Positions 1 through 7,617 of a stretch of DNA of 28,801 nucleotides are shown one piece after another. Each line of letters begins with the position of its first letter. Within the stretch, counting starts at the first letter, position 1. Both the position numbers and the translations under genes were made by a program. A model generated the notes under the pieces. That model did not search any database. It was not told the origin of the DNA and saw only the letters and a program-made list of their open reading frames with translations. Location: positions 1-28,801 of the IMG/VR virus record IMGVR_UViG_3300025120_000375; one strand, 5' to 3'. The DNA is from a virus.

Positions 1-2
1 GA

Positions 3-383
3 TCACAATATACTGAGACTGTATCCTTGTCTTCCTTGAACATATCCAACGCAACATCTTCTTTTGAATTCATAACACAAGCAGATGGACCACAACTCAC
101 ACTCACAATAGCAAAGAAGTTAGGATCTGCAGGCCATTCCTCAATTTCTAACCTAAGAGTACAGCCAATTGCATATTATGAGTCTGTACAAGATTATCAT
201 TTATGGAACGCTAAAGGAATGGTTAATGCAAGATACGAAGGATGCAAGCTAACATCTACAGATTACAATGTAGATAGTCCGGATACAGTAGATGGAGGAC
301 CGGTAATTACAATAACAGAGGGAGGAGGAAAACAATTAATATCGAGACCTGGAAAACAAGCAGGTACGTTTGAGATTAGATAA
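3..383 (+). CDS. Probable virion structural protein, C-terminal part (5' end outside window)
   Basis: The reading frame is open to the left edge: codons from base 3 read without a stop, so the TTG at 27 is not needed as a start and the gene probably begins upstream. About 126 residues are visible. They are rich in Ser, Thr, Gly and beta-forming residues, with no membrane segment and no Cys cluster apart from a single Cys, and end in GTFEIR. I do not recognise the family. A structural role is inferred only from its position directly ahead of other virion proteins and from its composition. A short spacer carrying the recurrent TATTTATA motif separates it from the next gene. Confidence 0.6.
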   Translation, partial: SQYTETVSLSSLNISNATSSFEFITQADGPQLTLTIAKKLGSAGHSSISNLRVQPIAYYESVQDYHLWNAKGMVNARYEGCKLTSTDYNVDSPDTVDGGPVITITEGGGKQLISRPGKQAGTFEIR

Positions 384-403
384 CGTTTTCCTTAATAACG
401 ACA

Positions 404-411
404 TATTTATA
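404..411 (+). promoter_or_regulatory. TATTTATA motif, candidate phage promoter
   Basis: TATTTATA lies inside the 12-mer CGACATATTTAT (399-410), which is found exactly three times in the window, each time between genes. It ends 26 nt before the GTG start at 438. See the motif finding for the whole set. Confidence 0.5.
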
Positions 412-437
412 TAAAACAAAGATAAAACTATAAACAC

Positions 438-1172
438 GTGGGATACTTAGATAATACAACCGTCACAGTTGACGCTATTTTAACCAATAAAGGACGAGAG
501 ATCCTGGCGGCAGGAGGCCGATTAAACATCGTAAAATTCGCATTATCAGATGATGAGATAGATTACGATTTATGGAATCCAGCTCACACATTAGGGACTA
601 ATTTTTATGGAAAAGTCATAGAAGATATGCCAGTTCTAGAAGCACTTCCCGATGAGACGCAGATGTTGCGATACAAGCTACTTACTCTGCCCAAGGATGT
701 TATCGGAATACCGGTAATTAGCGTTACACCATCTGCTGTAACATTCACTTCGTTGACTCAAGCAATTGACATAACACCAAGTACGTTAAACTTACAAGGT
801 GGAAATGATACGATGGGATATACAGCCATTCTGAGCGATGACACTGTCGCGACTTTAGAGGTAGCTACAGATGGAGGAGTTCAGAAATCAACAAGTTCAA
901 CCGTACTAGGTAATACTGATTTATCAGGAGCAGCTACTAGCTTCCTTGATGATAGTACAACTGGAACATCTACAACTGGAAAAACAATTACACGAACTGG
1001 AAGTAAATTTACTATCAAAGCTAAACCACAAGCTAACGTGACTAAGACTGTGAAAGCTTTATTAACGATTGTAGGTAATGAAACTGGTGGATTCAAGACA
1101 GTAGTTGTAACGGTAGATCCGACACAATTCACAACATTAGATATAGAATCAGCAATTGCTCCAATTAGATAA
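438..1172 (+). CDS. Conserved T4-like marine phage virion protein, function unknown
   Basis: 244 aa starting at GTG; the N-terminal sequence MGYLDNTTVTVDAILTNKGR fits this start. The first ~80 residues, with the segments ILTNKGREILAAGG, VKFALSDDEIDYDLWNP and EALPDETQMLRYKL, resemble a recurrent family in marine T4-like phages that I recall as structural but cannot assign to a part of the particle. The remainder (from about residue 90) is Thr/Val/Ser-rich and beta-like, with two TPS motifs (VTPSAVTF, ITPSTLNL) reminiscent of bacterial Ig-like decorations; that fold is a guess. There is no signal peptide or membrane helix. The next gene follows after 10 nt, so the two are probably co-transcribed from the motif at 404. 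Confidence 0.7.
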   Translation: MGYLDNTTVTVDAILTNKGREILAAGGRLNIVKFALSDDEIDYDLWNPAHTLGTNFYGKVIEDMPVLEALPDETQMLRYKLLTLPKDVIGIPVISVTPSAVTFTSLTQAIDITPSTLNLQGGNDTMGYTAILSDDTVATLEVATDGGVQKSTSSTVLGNTDLSGAATSFLDDSTTGTSTTGKTITRTGSKFTIKAKPQANVTKTVKALLTIVGNETGGFKTVVVTVDPTQFTTLDIESAIAPIR

Positions 1173-1182
1173 ATAAAATAAA

Positions 1183-2241
1183 ATGGCAGAAATATATAAA
1201 GATTTTCAAGGAGATGATGTAGTACCAGGCGATACTCAAACAATATCCCAACCGGTATGGTCAGAAAACATGAATCCTTATTCACAATCTTATGGTGGAT
1301 CAACTGGAATCGGATTCTTCACATCATCAGCTCAAGTATCTCAATCAGGAGACTATTATGTAAACGTATATCACAGAGATCCTCAAGACACAAACGAAGC
1401 TGCAACAGCAGCTGTTCAATTTGCTGTGGCTTATGGTAACAGATTAGGAAGTGGATCATTTGGAGATGTTAATACTGTAGGACAAAATGCTAATGATACA
1501 CCAACAAGAGCAATATACTCTCAGTATAGAAACCAACTTCTACCTCCAACGGATACAGCATTTACCTTTGGATCAGATACTCCAGACGACATTATTGTAA
1601 TTAATGTTGCAAGAGCTAGATTCAGACAAAAAATTGATCCAGGAAATTGGGAGCTTAGAATTGCATCAGGAGCTTTAGCAAGTGGAGCTACATCACATAT
1701 GTCGTTTATTGATAATAGTGGTGAAGAAGAGACTCCAACTGTAAATGAAGCGGGAAGAGTAGTGGGTATCTATAGCGGATCTGGAGCAGTAACAGCTTCA
1801 AATACTCAATACGGTTTATTCTATCCTGACCATGGAGTCTTAGTATTTAATGCTAACAGATTAGCTGTTGAAACTGGAATGCCTTTAGATACTGGATCTG
1901 CATTAACAATGACCACACAAGCTAAAAACTCAGTAACAGCTTCACAGTACATATCAGCTTCAACATACTTTGCAGCTAGAAGCGAGGAAAAGGTGACATC
2001 AACACACTACTTTGTACGTGTAACAAACAAAAACTTTAACTTCTCCAACAATCCAACATTTGTAACTGGAAGTACTGGAACATTTAAACATGCTAGCATG
2101 CTTAGAAATCCTAGTGTATATGTTACTACAATTGGAATGTACGATGACAACAATAGACTGGTAGCTGTGGCTAAGCTCAGCAAGCCATTATTGAAAAGCT
2201 TCAACAGAGAGGCCTTAGTAAAGGTTAAGCTAGACTACTAA
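1183..2241 (+). CDS. Virion structural protein with the shared AVAKL C-terminal domain
   Basis: 352 aa, Ser/Thr/Gly/Asn-rich and beta-like, with no transmembrane segment. Residues ~20-200 are of unknown fold. The C-terminal ~140 residues carry the landmarks GVLVFN, FNFSNNPTF, YVTTIGMYDDNN and AVAKLSKP and end in VKVKLDY. The same landmarks close the 977-aa protein encoded next, so this is probably a common attachment or docking domain of virion appendage or baseplate-associated proteins. The family occurs in many marine myoviruses, but I cannot name its T4 equivalent. The start ATG is preceded by A-rich sequence without a Shine-Dalgarno motif. The gene ends just ahead of a strong terminator hairpin, so it is the last gene of its transcription unit. 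Confidence 0.75.
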   Translation: MAEIYKDFQGDDVVPGDTQTISQPVWSENMNPYSQSYGGSTGIGFFTSSAQVSQSGDYYVNVYHRDPQDTNEAATAAVQFAVAYGNRLGSGSFGDVNTVGQNANDTPTRAIYSQYRNQLLPPTDTAFTFGSDTPDDIIVINVARARFRQKIDPGNWELRIASGALASGATSHMSFIDNSGEEETPTVNEAGRVVGIYSGSGAVTASNTQYGLFYPDHGVLVFNANRLAVETGMPLDTGSALTMTTQAKNSVTASQYISASTYFAARSEEKVTSTHYFVRVTNKNFNFSNNPTFVTGSTGTFKHASMLRNPSVYVTTIGMYDDNNRLVAVAKLSKPLLKSFNREALVKVKLDY

Positions 2242-2243
2242 AA

Positions 2244-2263
2244 TTAGTCCTTATTCAGACTAA
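2244..2263 (+). other. Small hairpin ahead of the terminator
   Basis: TTAGTC (2244-2249) can pair with GACTAA (2258-2263) across an 8-nt loop. It lies immediately after the stop codon and before the stronger terminator hairpin. With only 6 bp it may be incidental or may assist termination or 3'-end protection. Confidence 0.35.
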
Positions 2264-2267
2264 CAAG

Positions 2268-2301
2268 AAATCCCTTTCAGTTAACGGAAGGGATTTGTTT
2301 T
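2268..2301 (+). terminator. Rho-independent terminator
   Basis: AAATCCCTTTC (2268-2278) pairs with GGAAGGGATTT (2286-2296): 11 bp with one G-T wobble and a 7-nt loop AGTTAAC, followed by GTTTTAT. This is the clearest intrinsic terminator in the window. It separates the 352-aa gene from the 977-aa gene and is followed 8 nt later by a TATTTATA motif, as expected if that motif starts a new transcript. Confidence 0.85.
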
Positions 2302-2308
2302 ATCGACA

Positions 2309-2316
2309 TATTTATA
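2309..2316 (+). promoter_or_regulatory. TATTTATA motif, candidate phage promoter
   Basis: This copy is inside a second CGACATATTTAT (2304-2315). It lies between a terminator and a start codon only 4 nt further on. If transcription starts 5-8 nt after the motif, the mRNA would be leaderless or nearly so. Confidence 0.6.
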
Positions 2317-2320
2317 GGTA

Positions 2321-5254
2321 ATGGCAGGAGTTTTTAAAAATCTAGATGCAGCTGACATAAGGCTTACGCCTTTTCGAGCACATAAAAAGTGGTATAGCAC
2401 CATTTGCTATAAAGACTATTACTCAAATGTTTTAGCCAGCCCGGTTAGTATTGGATCTTTAGAAGGATCAAGTAAAGCTGGAGTTAGAGGATTATACGCC
2501 ACCGATGTTAGTAGCAGCAGAATATTGAGACTTAATCAAGATGATAAGTTTGAAATACTCAACGATCAAGATCTTACTAATCCAAACGGAGTAACTGCCT
2601 ATGGTATAGGACCGACACAACAACACATAATTGCAGGCTCAACAGCCGGAGGTTTGGGAGCGTTAGAACCTTATACAAGCCTACTCGCAAAAGGAACACC
2701 GTACACAAGCTCAAAAGTAACAAGCATAGAGAGTATATCCACATGCTTATCAGGCTCAGATGCAGCTATGGTGTTTATTGCCGGAACCCAAGGAATAACA
2801 TCAAAAGCAATAAACCACACAAATGGAAACTTTGGAGGTGTAGAAGGAGTTATACTCAACTCCTCAATAACGGCAACATTAACCGGATCATTCAATGCTG
2901 TAAATGCAGAAGGGAAAAGCATTAACGACAAAGTTGTGGCAATAGCATCTTCTGGATCATTAGGAGCTTTTGCTGTAGCATTTACTGGATCACTTCCTCA
3001 AGCATTAACAGCCAGCTTTAGCTCATCAGTGAGTCCAGGTAGTGCGTATGGGTATGCTCAATATGGCGTTAGCGCTTATGGAGTAACAATACCAGCTACA
3101 GTTAAAAGATTTATATATTGTGGTACTCAAGATTTATACTTTGCTCTATTTGACGATGGACACTTGTTTAGAGTAGAATCTAATGCTACATCACAACTTA
3201 TCACAACGGGTGTCAACGACATACTGATGGATAAAACCAACTTCATATCTGGATCAGCAACTTTGCAAGATAGTAAGGTTCATGTCGTGTATCGTAGCGG
3301 TGAAGTAGGTCTTGATTTATATGCAATAGGAACTGGCTACAATGTTGCATCTTTTGAAAAAGTGGTAGATGCAAGACAGTGGGTAGCATTGAAACCCGAA
3401 CTAAAAGCAACTATACAAACCAATCAAATACCAGCAACAATTGGCATATTTGCCGGCACCACTTCAAGCTTAAAAGAATCTGTAGTTTTTAATATCAATC
3501 CAGATACTTACGAAATATCAGATCCGGATCACTTTGGTGCGACAAAGGGTGATTTACAAATTGGAACCGCTCTAAAAGCAGGTGTATCTAGCTCGGACAT
3601 ATTTGTAGGATTTAGCTCCTCATATAGTAATAGGTTTGTTCAGTTTGATATTACAACAGAACCTACATTCTCTGTATACAAGGCTGATTACAATCCAATA
3701 CCATCACATCCTAGCTACAATCCATTAAACACACTATTCGATCAAGGCAATCCACACTTTCAATATTACGAACCTATTACAGTAGATGGTAAATTTCAAA
3801 GAGTTGTTCACAAATCAACCAACCATCTATTCTATGAAGACTTTTATAGCAATACAAAAGCTGCGTTTGGTAACGGAAACATCAACACACAACTAAGAGA
3901 TTTAGAAGATCAAGCATATATAATAAACCTTGCTCAATCTAAGTTTGGAGAAGCAATACAACAATCGTCATTAGAGATTGACGCTTACTATAATATAAGT
4001 GGTAGTCAAAACGAATCTATTAAGATAGTAGACGATCTATCTGGCAATCTGTATGTATCTGGCGGATTGGTGTCCTCTATTAATCCATCACTAAAAGTAT
4101 CAGGCTCTATGTCTATAAACAGTGTTGGTGAGTGGCCTACAAGAGAATTGTATAAGTACAACGGAAAAGGTGCAGTCACATTAACGGAGAGTTTTAACCG
4201 TGGAAACTGGGTAATGGAGACTCATTATGAGAATATAAACTTTAGCGATATTGCTGGTGACTCATTACCAATACCTCAACCAATCGATTTACTAGGAGTT
4301 GTTCCAATCTTTAGCGCTAGCTTATCTTCAAGCATACACATACAACCTTCAGCTGTCGAAAACTACCGACAGTCATACAACTTCGAGAATAGTGATTTTA
4401 CAATCACATTTCAAATAATGCCTACTGACGTAACAGCACACAAGTCTGGATCAGTGATCTTAACAAAAGCAGGTCCAGCTTCAGATGTAGGTGTAAACAT
4501 AAACGGAGACGTGTTTACATACAACTCAGATGAACGAACACCCTACGCCATAACAATGGATTCAGGTAGTACTACACTACGATTCAAGCGAGATAACTTG
4601 TTTGAAGAAGCTCAGGTATCAGGAAGTTTAACGCTGAATCAATTGCATCACGTTACGTGTCAATTAAGCTCATCTAAACTAATGATGTACATTGATAATG
4701 TGCTCCAAACAACTAGCTCAGATGTACCGATCAGTACAGGCTGTTCTAATAAGTCGGATATTTACCTTGGGAATAGTCACGAGGGTACTAGAGGATTTGA
4801 TGGAGTAATAGATAACGTAAAGATGTATGCAAGCACTATGAGTGATGTTGATAGGGAACTGTCGTACAATACGTTAGGTAGAGCTTCTGTTGTTGTTGGT
4901 AACGTGTTCTACAACCAAGGCATGATGGTACTGGGTTCTATCATATCCAGATACATGGACATAACAAACGTCACAGCTCGAGGTACACACACTATATGGG
5001 AAAAAGAAATTGCATGCACAGTTGGTGCTGGAGACTTTAATCGTAGCAACAATCCAACCCTACAAGAATATAGTCCAGCTTCCAATCAGCACATATTTAA
5101 ACCATTCACAACCGGATCAGATTTTAAGCCGTACGTAACTGCAATTGGTCTGTATGATGAATACGGAGATATGGTAGCAGTTGCAAAACTAGGATTCCCA
5201 GTAAAACTACCAACTAACGTAGATACAACATTTATAGTAAGATATGATAAATAA
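2321..5254 (+). CDS. Large tail-fibre/adhesin-like virion protein with LamG-like domain
   Basis: 977 aa. The N-terminus (MAGVFKNLDAADIRLTPFRA) looks like a conserved virion-docking segment. Residues ~60-450 contain recurring beta-strand segments such as YATDVSSSRILRLNQ, FIAGTQGI and YCGTQDLYFALFDDGH, suggestive of a beta-propeller. Residues ~690-850 look like a LamG/concanavalin-type jelly roll: FTITFQIMP, HHVTCQLSSSKLMMYIDN, IYLGNS and FDGVIDNVKMYASTMSD are in the order expected for LamG-like domains. The C-terminal ~120 residues (VFYNQGMMVLG, FNRSNNPT, YVTAIGLYDEYGD, AVAKLG) match the end of the preceding 352-aa protein. The likely role is recognition of host surface polysaccharide by a fibre or baseplate-linked adhesin. 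The fold assignments are by eye; the fibre role is inference. Confidence 0.7.
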   Translation: MAGVFKNLDAADIRLTPFRAHKKWYSTICYKDYYSNVLASPVSIGSLEGSSKAGVRGLYATDVSSSRILRLNQDDKFEILNDQDLTNPNGVTAYGIGPTQQHIIAGSTAGGLGALEPYTSLLAKGTPYTSSKVTSIESISTCLSGSDAAMVFIAGTQGITSKAINHTNGNFGGVEGVILNSSITATLTGSFNAVNAEGKSINDKVVAIASSGSLGAFAVAFTGSLPQALTASFSSSVSPGSAYGYAQYGVSAYGVTIPATVKRFIYCGTQDLYFALFDDGHLFRVESNATSQLITTGVNDILMDKTNFISGSATLQDSKVHVVYRSGEVGLDLYAIGTGYNVASFEKVVDARQWVALKPELKATIQTNQIPATIGIFAGTTSSLKESVVFNINPDTYEISDPDHFGATKGDLQIGTALKAGVSSSDIFVGFSSSYSNRFVQFDITTEPTFSVYKADYNPIPSHPSYNPLNTLFDQGNPHFQYYEPITVDGKFQRVVHKSTNHLFYEDFYSNTKAAFGNGNINTQLRDLEDQAYIINLAQSKFGEAIQQSSLEIDAYYNISGSQNESIKIVDDLSGNLYVSGGLVSSINPSLKVSGSMSINSVGEWPTRELYKYNGKGAVTLTESFNRGNWVMETHYENINFSDIAGDSLPIPQPIDLLGVVPIFSASLSSSIHIQPSAVENYRQSYNFENSDFTITFQIMPTDVTAHKSGSVILTKAGPASDVGVNINGDVFTYNSDERTPYAITMDSGSTTLRFKRDNLFEEAQVSGSLTLNQLHHVTCQLSSSKLMMYIDNVLQTTSSDVPISTGCSNKSDIYLGNSHEGTRGFDGVIDNVKMYASTMSDVDRELSYNTLGRASVVVGNVFYNQGMMVLGSIISRYMDITNVTARGTHTIWEKEIACTVGAGDFNRSNNPTLQEYSPASNQHIFKPFTTGSDFKPYVTAIGLYDEYGDMVAVAKLGFPVKLPTNVDTTFIVRYDK

Positions 5255-5906
5255 ACTCAACTATCAACTAGTCGATTACCCATACATAACGAAACCCCTA
5301 GAAGACGAGTCTGTGTTTGAAAAAATGATCATTCCCGACTTTTTTGATCGTATTGGATATGAGCTAACTTACGTAGAAGGAGAATATCACAAACAATCAA
5401 ATATTCCTGGACACATACTTGTACCTGGACGACCAACAGATGCGTCAGCATGTTTTCAAGATTGGATGTCTCAAGACGTGCCACATGCACATATCTTCCT
5501 AGACCACTGCCATCTAAACACCAGATACGGATACGCTGGTGAAGCTTTAGAGCAACTAAAAGAGTTTGCAAAAAACAACAAACGTCTTCAAAAACTAATC
5601 AATATCAAACCTAAGTATATGGCTGACTTTTGTATCGATTGGATAGAGGATGGTAAGGTTTTTGAGTTAATGCACATTGAACACGACTTTCATGACTTTG
5701 AGTTGTACAAGCAACACATTGTCTTTTTAGAAGATTTAATTCTCAAGCAAGATTGGGAGCAAGTACATACAGATCTTAAACCTCTCATAGCAGAAGACAG
5801 TTTTGATGAGTATGAGCAATCTAAAACTAAAGCAAAGTATTTTGGAATTGATCACTTAGAGTATTTGCACGAGCCTAAAATGCTATCATTTTTAAAAGTT
5901 TACTAA
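5244..5906 (+). CDS. Unknown protein coupled to SpeD homologue
   Basis: 220 aa, unrecognised. The ATG overlaps the end of the fibre gene by 11 nt and the stop codon sits 1 nt before the speD-like ATG, so translation is probably coupled on both sides. The sequence is rich in His, Asp, Tyr and Trp and has several acidic/His clusters: HAHIFLDHCHLNTRYGY near residue 80, and MHIEHDFHDFELYKQH near residue 140. The His/Asp/Glu pattern could bind metal, and a helical metalloenzyme (for example a diiron or haem-oxygenase-like fold) is one possibility, but no family motif is certain. There is no signal peptide or membrane helix. Its position suggests a function linked to the SpeD-like enzyme or to host metabolism rather than to the particle. 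Confidence 0.55.
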   Translation: MINKLNYQLVDYPYITKPLEDESVFEKMIIPDFFDRIGYELTYVEGEYHKQSNIPGHILVPGRPTDASACFQDWMSQDVPHAHIFLDHCHLNTRYGYAGEALEQLKEFAKNNKRLQKLINIKPKYMADFCIDWIEDGKVFELMHIEHDFHDFELYKQHIVFLEDLILKQDWEQVHTDLKPLIAEDSFDEYEQSKTKAKYFGIDHLEYLHEPKMLSFLKVY

Positions 5907-5907
5907 C

Positions 5908-6303
5908 ATGTTAGACCACAAACACCTCATATCTAAGGGAACGCTTAACGAAAAACTCACAACAGATCAAGTAAAGGATTTGATTGATAAACTAGTAATA
6001 GCTCTTGACATGCGATATGTGGAGGGAATGCCTATGAATCCAGTTGTAGGATACGAACCTAACGAATATCCAGGAGTATCCGGAGTTGGTATTATTACAA
6101 CATCACACATCGCTATACATACATGGGATGACAGTTTGGATTATCAACTAGATATTTATTCATGTAAGGCGTTTGAGAAGGATAGCATAGATTTAGTAAT
6201 CAGTCTGTATGGAATGAAAGAAACATCAGCCAAGTTATTTGATCGAAACTATAAAATAAAACAGTTATGGCCAGAAGAAAAAAATCAAGCAAAAGAGCAA
6301 TAG
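5908..6303 (+). CDS. speD: S-adenosylmethionine decarboxylase-like protein (SpeD family)
   Basis: 131 aa, the size of short prokaryotic AdoMet decarboxylases. Known family members are made as proenzymes that cleave themselves at a Ser, which becomes the pyruvoyl cofactor; they make decarboxylated AdoMet for spermidine synthesis. Here TTSHIAIHTW supplies Ser66 and His71, and DIYSC supplies Cys86. The Ser-to-His (5) and Ser-to-Cys (20) spacings equal those of the Thermotoga maritima enzyme (Ser63, His68, Cys83). Deviations: the usual HTxPE continues here as HTWDD, and the usual CG after the catalytic Cys is CK. speD is a known auxiliary metabolic gene in marine T4-like phages. The substrate might differ from AdoMet, since SpeD paralogues with amino-acid decarboxylase activity are known. 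Confidence 0.8.
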   Translation: MLDHKHLISKGTLNEKLTTDQVKDLIDKLVIALDMRYVEGMPMNPVVGYEPNEYPGVSGVGIITTSHIAIHTWDDSLDYQLDIYSCKAFEKDSIDLVISLYGMKETSAKLFDRNYKIKQLWPEEKNQAKEQ

Positions 6304-6674
6304 CTAAGAAACATGGGTTTAGGAGTGGCTTAGAGGAAGATATAGATAAATCACTCAAAAGCCGTGGCGTCAGTGGTGAGTATGAACAACACAAAATCTC
6401 ATACACAAAACCAGCTACCAACCACACATACACTCCAGACTTCAAACTTCCAAATGGAATTTTTATTGAGACAAAGGGCAGATTTGTATTAGCAGATCGT
6501 CAAAAGCATATACTCATAAAAAGTCAGCATCCTGAGTTGGATATACGATTTGTGTTTCAAAACGCAAACAACAAGATTAGAAAGGGATCAAAAACCACAT
6601 ACGCAGATTGGTGTGTAAAAAACAACTTTATTTACAGCAACAAAGAGATACCAAATAGTTGGTTAAACGAATAG
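6267..6674 (+). CDS. Endonuclease I-like Holliday-junction/branched-DNA nuclease
   Basis: 135 aa. Similar to T7 gp3 endonuclease I (PD-(D/E)XK fold), which resolves four-way junctions and branched replication DNA. Glu23 (RSGLEEDI), Asp58 (YTPDF) and Glu68-Thr-Lys70 (IFIETKG) fit the T7 catalytic set Glu20, Asp55, Glu65, Lys67 with identical D-E-K spacing. Downstream, DIRFVFQN, KGSKTTYADWC and NSW also fit the family. The N-terminus is strongly basic (MARRKKSSKRAIAKKH). The ATG lies inside the speD-like gene, a 37-nt overlap in another frame; the next in-frame ATG is absent and the catalytic Glu is at residue 23, so this start is well supported. Its partners are probably the primase and SbcDC fusion that follow, in recombination-dependent replication or DNA clearing before packaging. 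Confidence 0.9.
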   Translation: MARRKKSSKRAIAKKHGFRSGLEEDIDKSLKSRGVSGEYEQHKISYTKPATNHTYTPDFKLPNGIFIETKGRFVLADRQKHILIKSQHPELDIRFVFQNANNKIRKGSKTTYADWCVKNNFIYSNKEIPNSWLNE

Positions 6675-6683
6675 TTTTCCGTA

Positions 6684-6691
6684 TATTTAAT
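6684..6691 (+). promoter_or_regulatory. Degenerate TATTTATA-like motif (TATTTAAT)
   Basis: TATTTAAT ends 2 nt before the primase ATG in a 19-nt spacer. It is the weakest member of the set. The divergence could mean that the replication genes use a different promoter class from the virion genes, or that this match is fortuitous. Confidence 0.3.
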
Positions 6692-6693
6692 CT

Positions 6694-7617
6694 ATGAATG
6701 TATCACAAACTGAGCTTGTGATGAAGGTACTACATGGACATTTAGGAAGATCTACGCCACATAAAAATGGAGAAAAGAGCTTTCATTGTCCATTCTGTAA
6801 TCATCACAAAAAGAAAATGCAAGTCAATATCTTGACGCAAAAATGGCATTGTTGGGTGTGCAATGCGCGTGGTCAAACTGTGAACTCACTTCTAAAGAAA
6901 AGCAAAGCTCCTGAGTATGTTTTCCCTAAAATACGAGAAGTCTATGGTGATGTAAGGGTCTCAACACAAAAGAAGAAATCCAACAAATTATATTCTCTGC
7001 CAGAGCAATATAAACCACTACACAACCAAAGGAACACTCCTCATTACAGAAACGCATTACACTACGCAATACATAAGAGAGGGCTTTCTCCTATTGATAT
7101 AGTAAAGTATGAAATAGGTTATTGTGAAGATGGACCTTATGGAGGCATGTTAGTGGTACCGAGTTTTGATGAGGATGGATTCTTAAACTACTATGCTGGT
7201 AGAAGTTTCTATGATACAGACCACAAACACAAGAATCCACCAGTATCGAAGGATGTCATTGGGTTTGGTAGTCACATAAACTGGAAAGAGCCTATTGTGA
7301 TAGTAGAGGGTGCATTCGATGCAATATCAACAAGACGCAACGCGATTCCATTGTTTGGTAAAAAGATACTTCCAACACTAAGATCACGTATTTTAAGTGA
7401 GCGACCTCCTAAGCTTTACCTAGCTTTAGATCCAGACGCATATAAGGATAGTCTTGAGGAGATAGAGTACTTTATCAATAATGGTATAGAGGTGTACTAC
7501 ACAGACTTAAAAGATAAAGATCCAAACGAAACTGGACACAAAGGCATGTTAGACATGTTAGAGCTAGCTCAACAGCTTAGCTTTTTTGATTTGATAAAAT
7601 ATAAAATGAACATATGA
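6694..7617 (+). CDS. DNA primase (T4 gp61-like; zinc-binding and TOPRIM domains)
   Basis: 307 aa; T4 gp61 is a little longer (342 aa). It makes RNA primers for lagging-strand synthesis with a hexameric helicase, which is not in this window. The N-terminal CHC2-type zinc domain has C32-P-F-C35 and C53-W-V-C56. The TOPRIM domain shows IVIVEGAFDA with catalytic Glu205 and LALDPDA with the acidic pair Asp246/Asp248. Between them, GYCEDGPYGGMLVVPSF is typical of bacterial/phage primase cores. The protein starts only 30 residues before the zinc domain, so the start is firm. The stop overlaps the ATG of the next gene as ATGA, implying translational coupling with the SbcDC fusion. Confidence 0.9.
   Translation: MNVSQTELVMKVLHGHLGRSTPHKNGEKSFHCPFCNHHKKKMQVNILTQKWHCWVCNARGQTVNSLLKKSKAPEYVFPKIREVYGDVRVSTQKKKSNKLYSLPEQYKPLHNQRNTPHYRNALHYAIHKRGLSPIDIVKYEIGYCEDGPYGGMLVVPSFDEDGFLNYYAGRSFYDTDHKHKNPPVSKDVIGFGSHINWKEPIVIVEGAFDAISTRRNAIPLFGKKILPTLRSRILSERPPKLYLALDPDAYKDSLEEIEYFINNGIEVYYTDLKDKDPNETGHKGMLDMLELAQQLSFFDLIKYKMNI

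Noticed and set aside
391-400. Possible terminator after the first partial gene
   Set aside because: Only a 4-bp CGTT/AACG pairing across a long loop is available, with no T-run; not a credible terminator.
881-1303. Minus-strand open frame of 140 codons
   Set aside because: It lies wholly over two + strand virion genes, gives a hydrophobic, low-complexity translation with no recognisable motif and has no spacing or start context of its own.
1257-1439. Short + strand frame inside the 352-aa virion gene
   Set aside because: The translation has no family features, and the overlapping frame is a well-supported structural protein.
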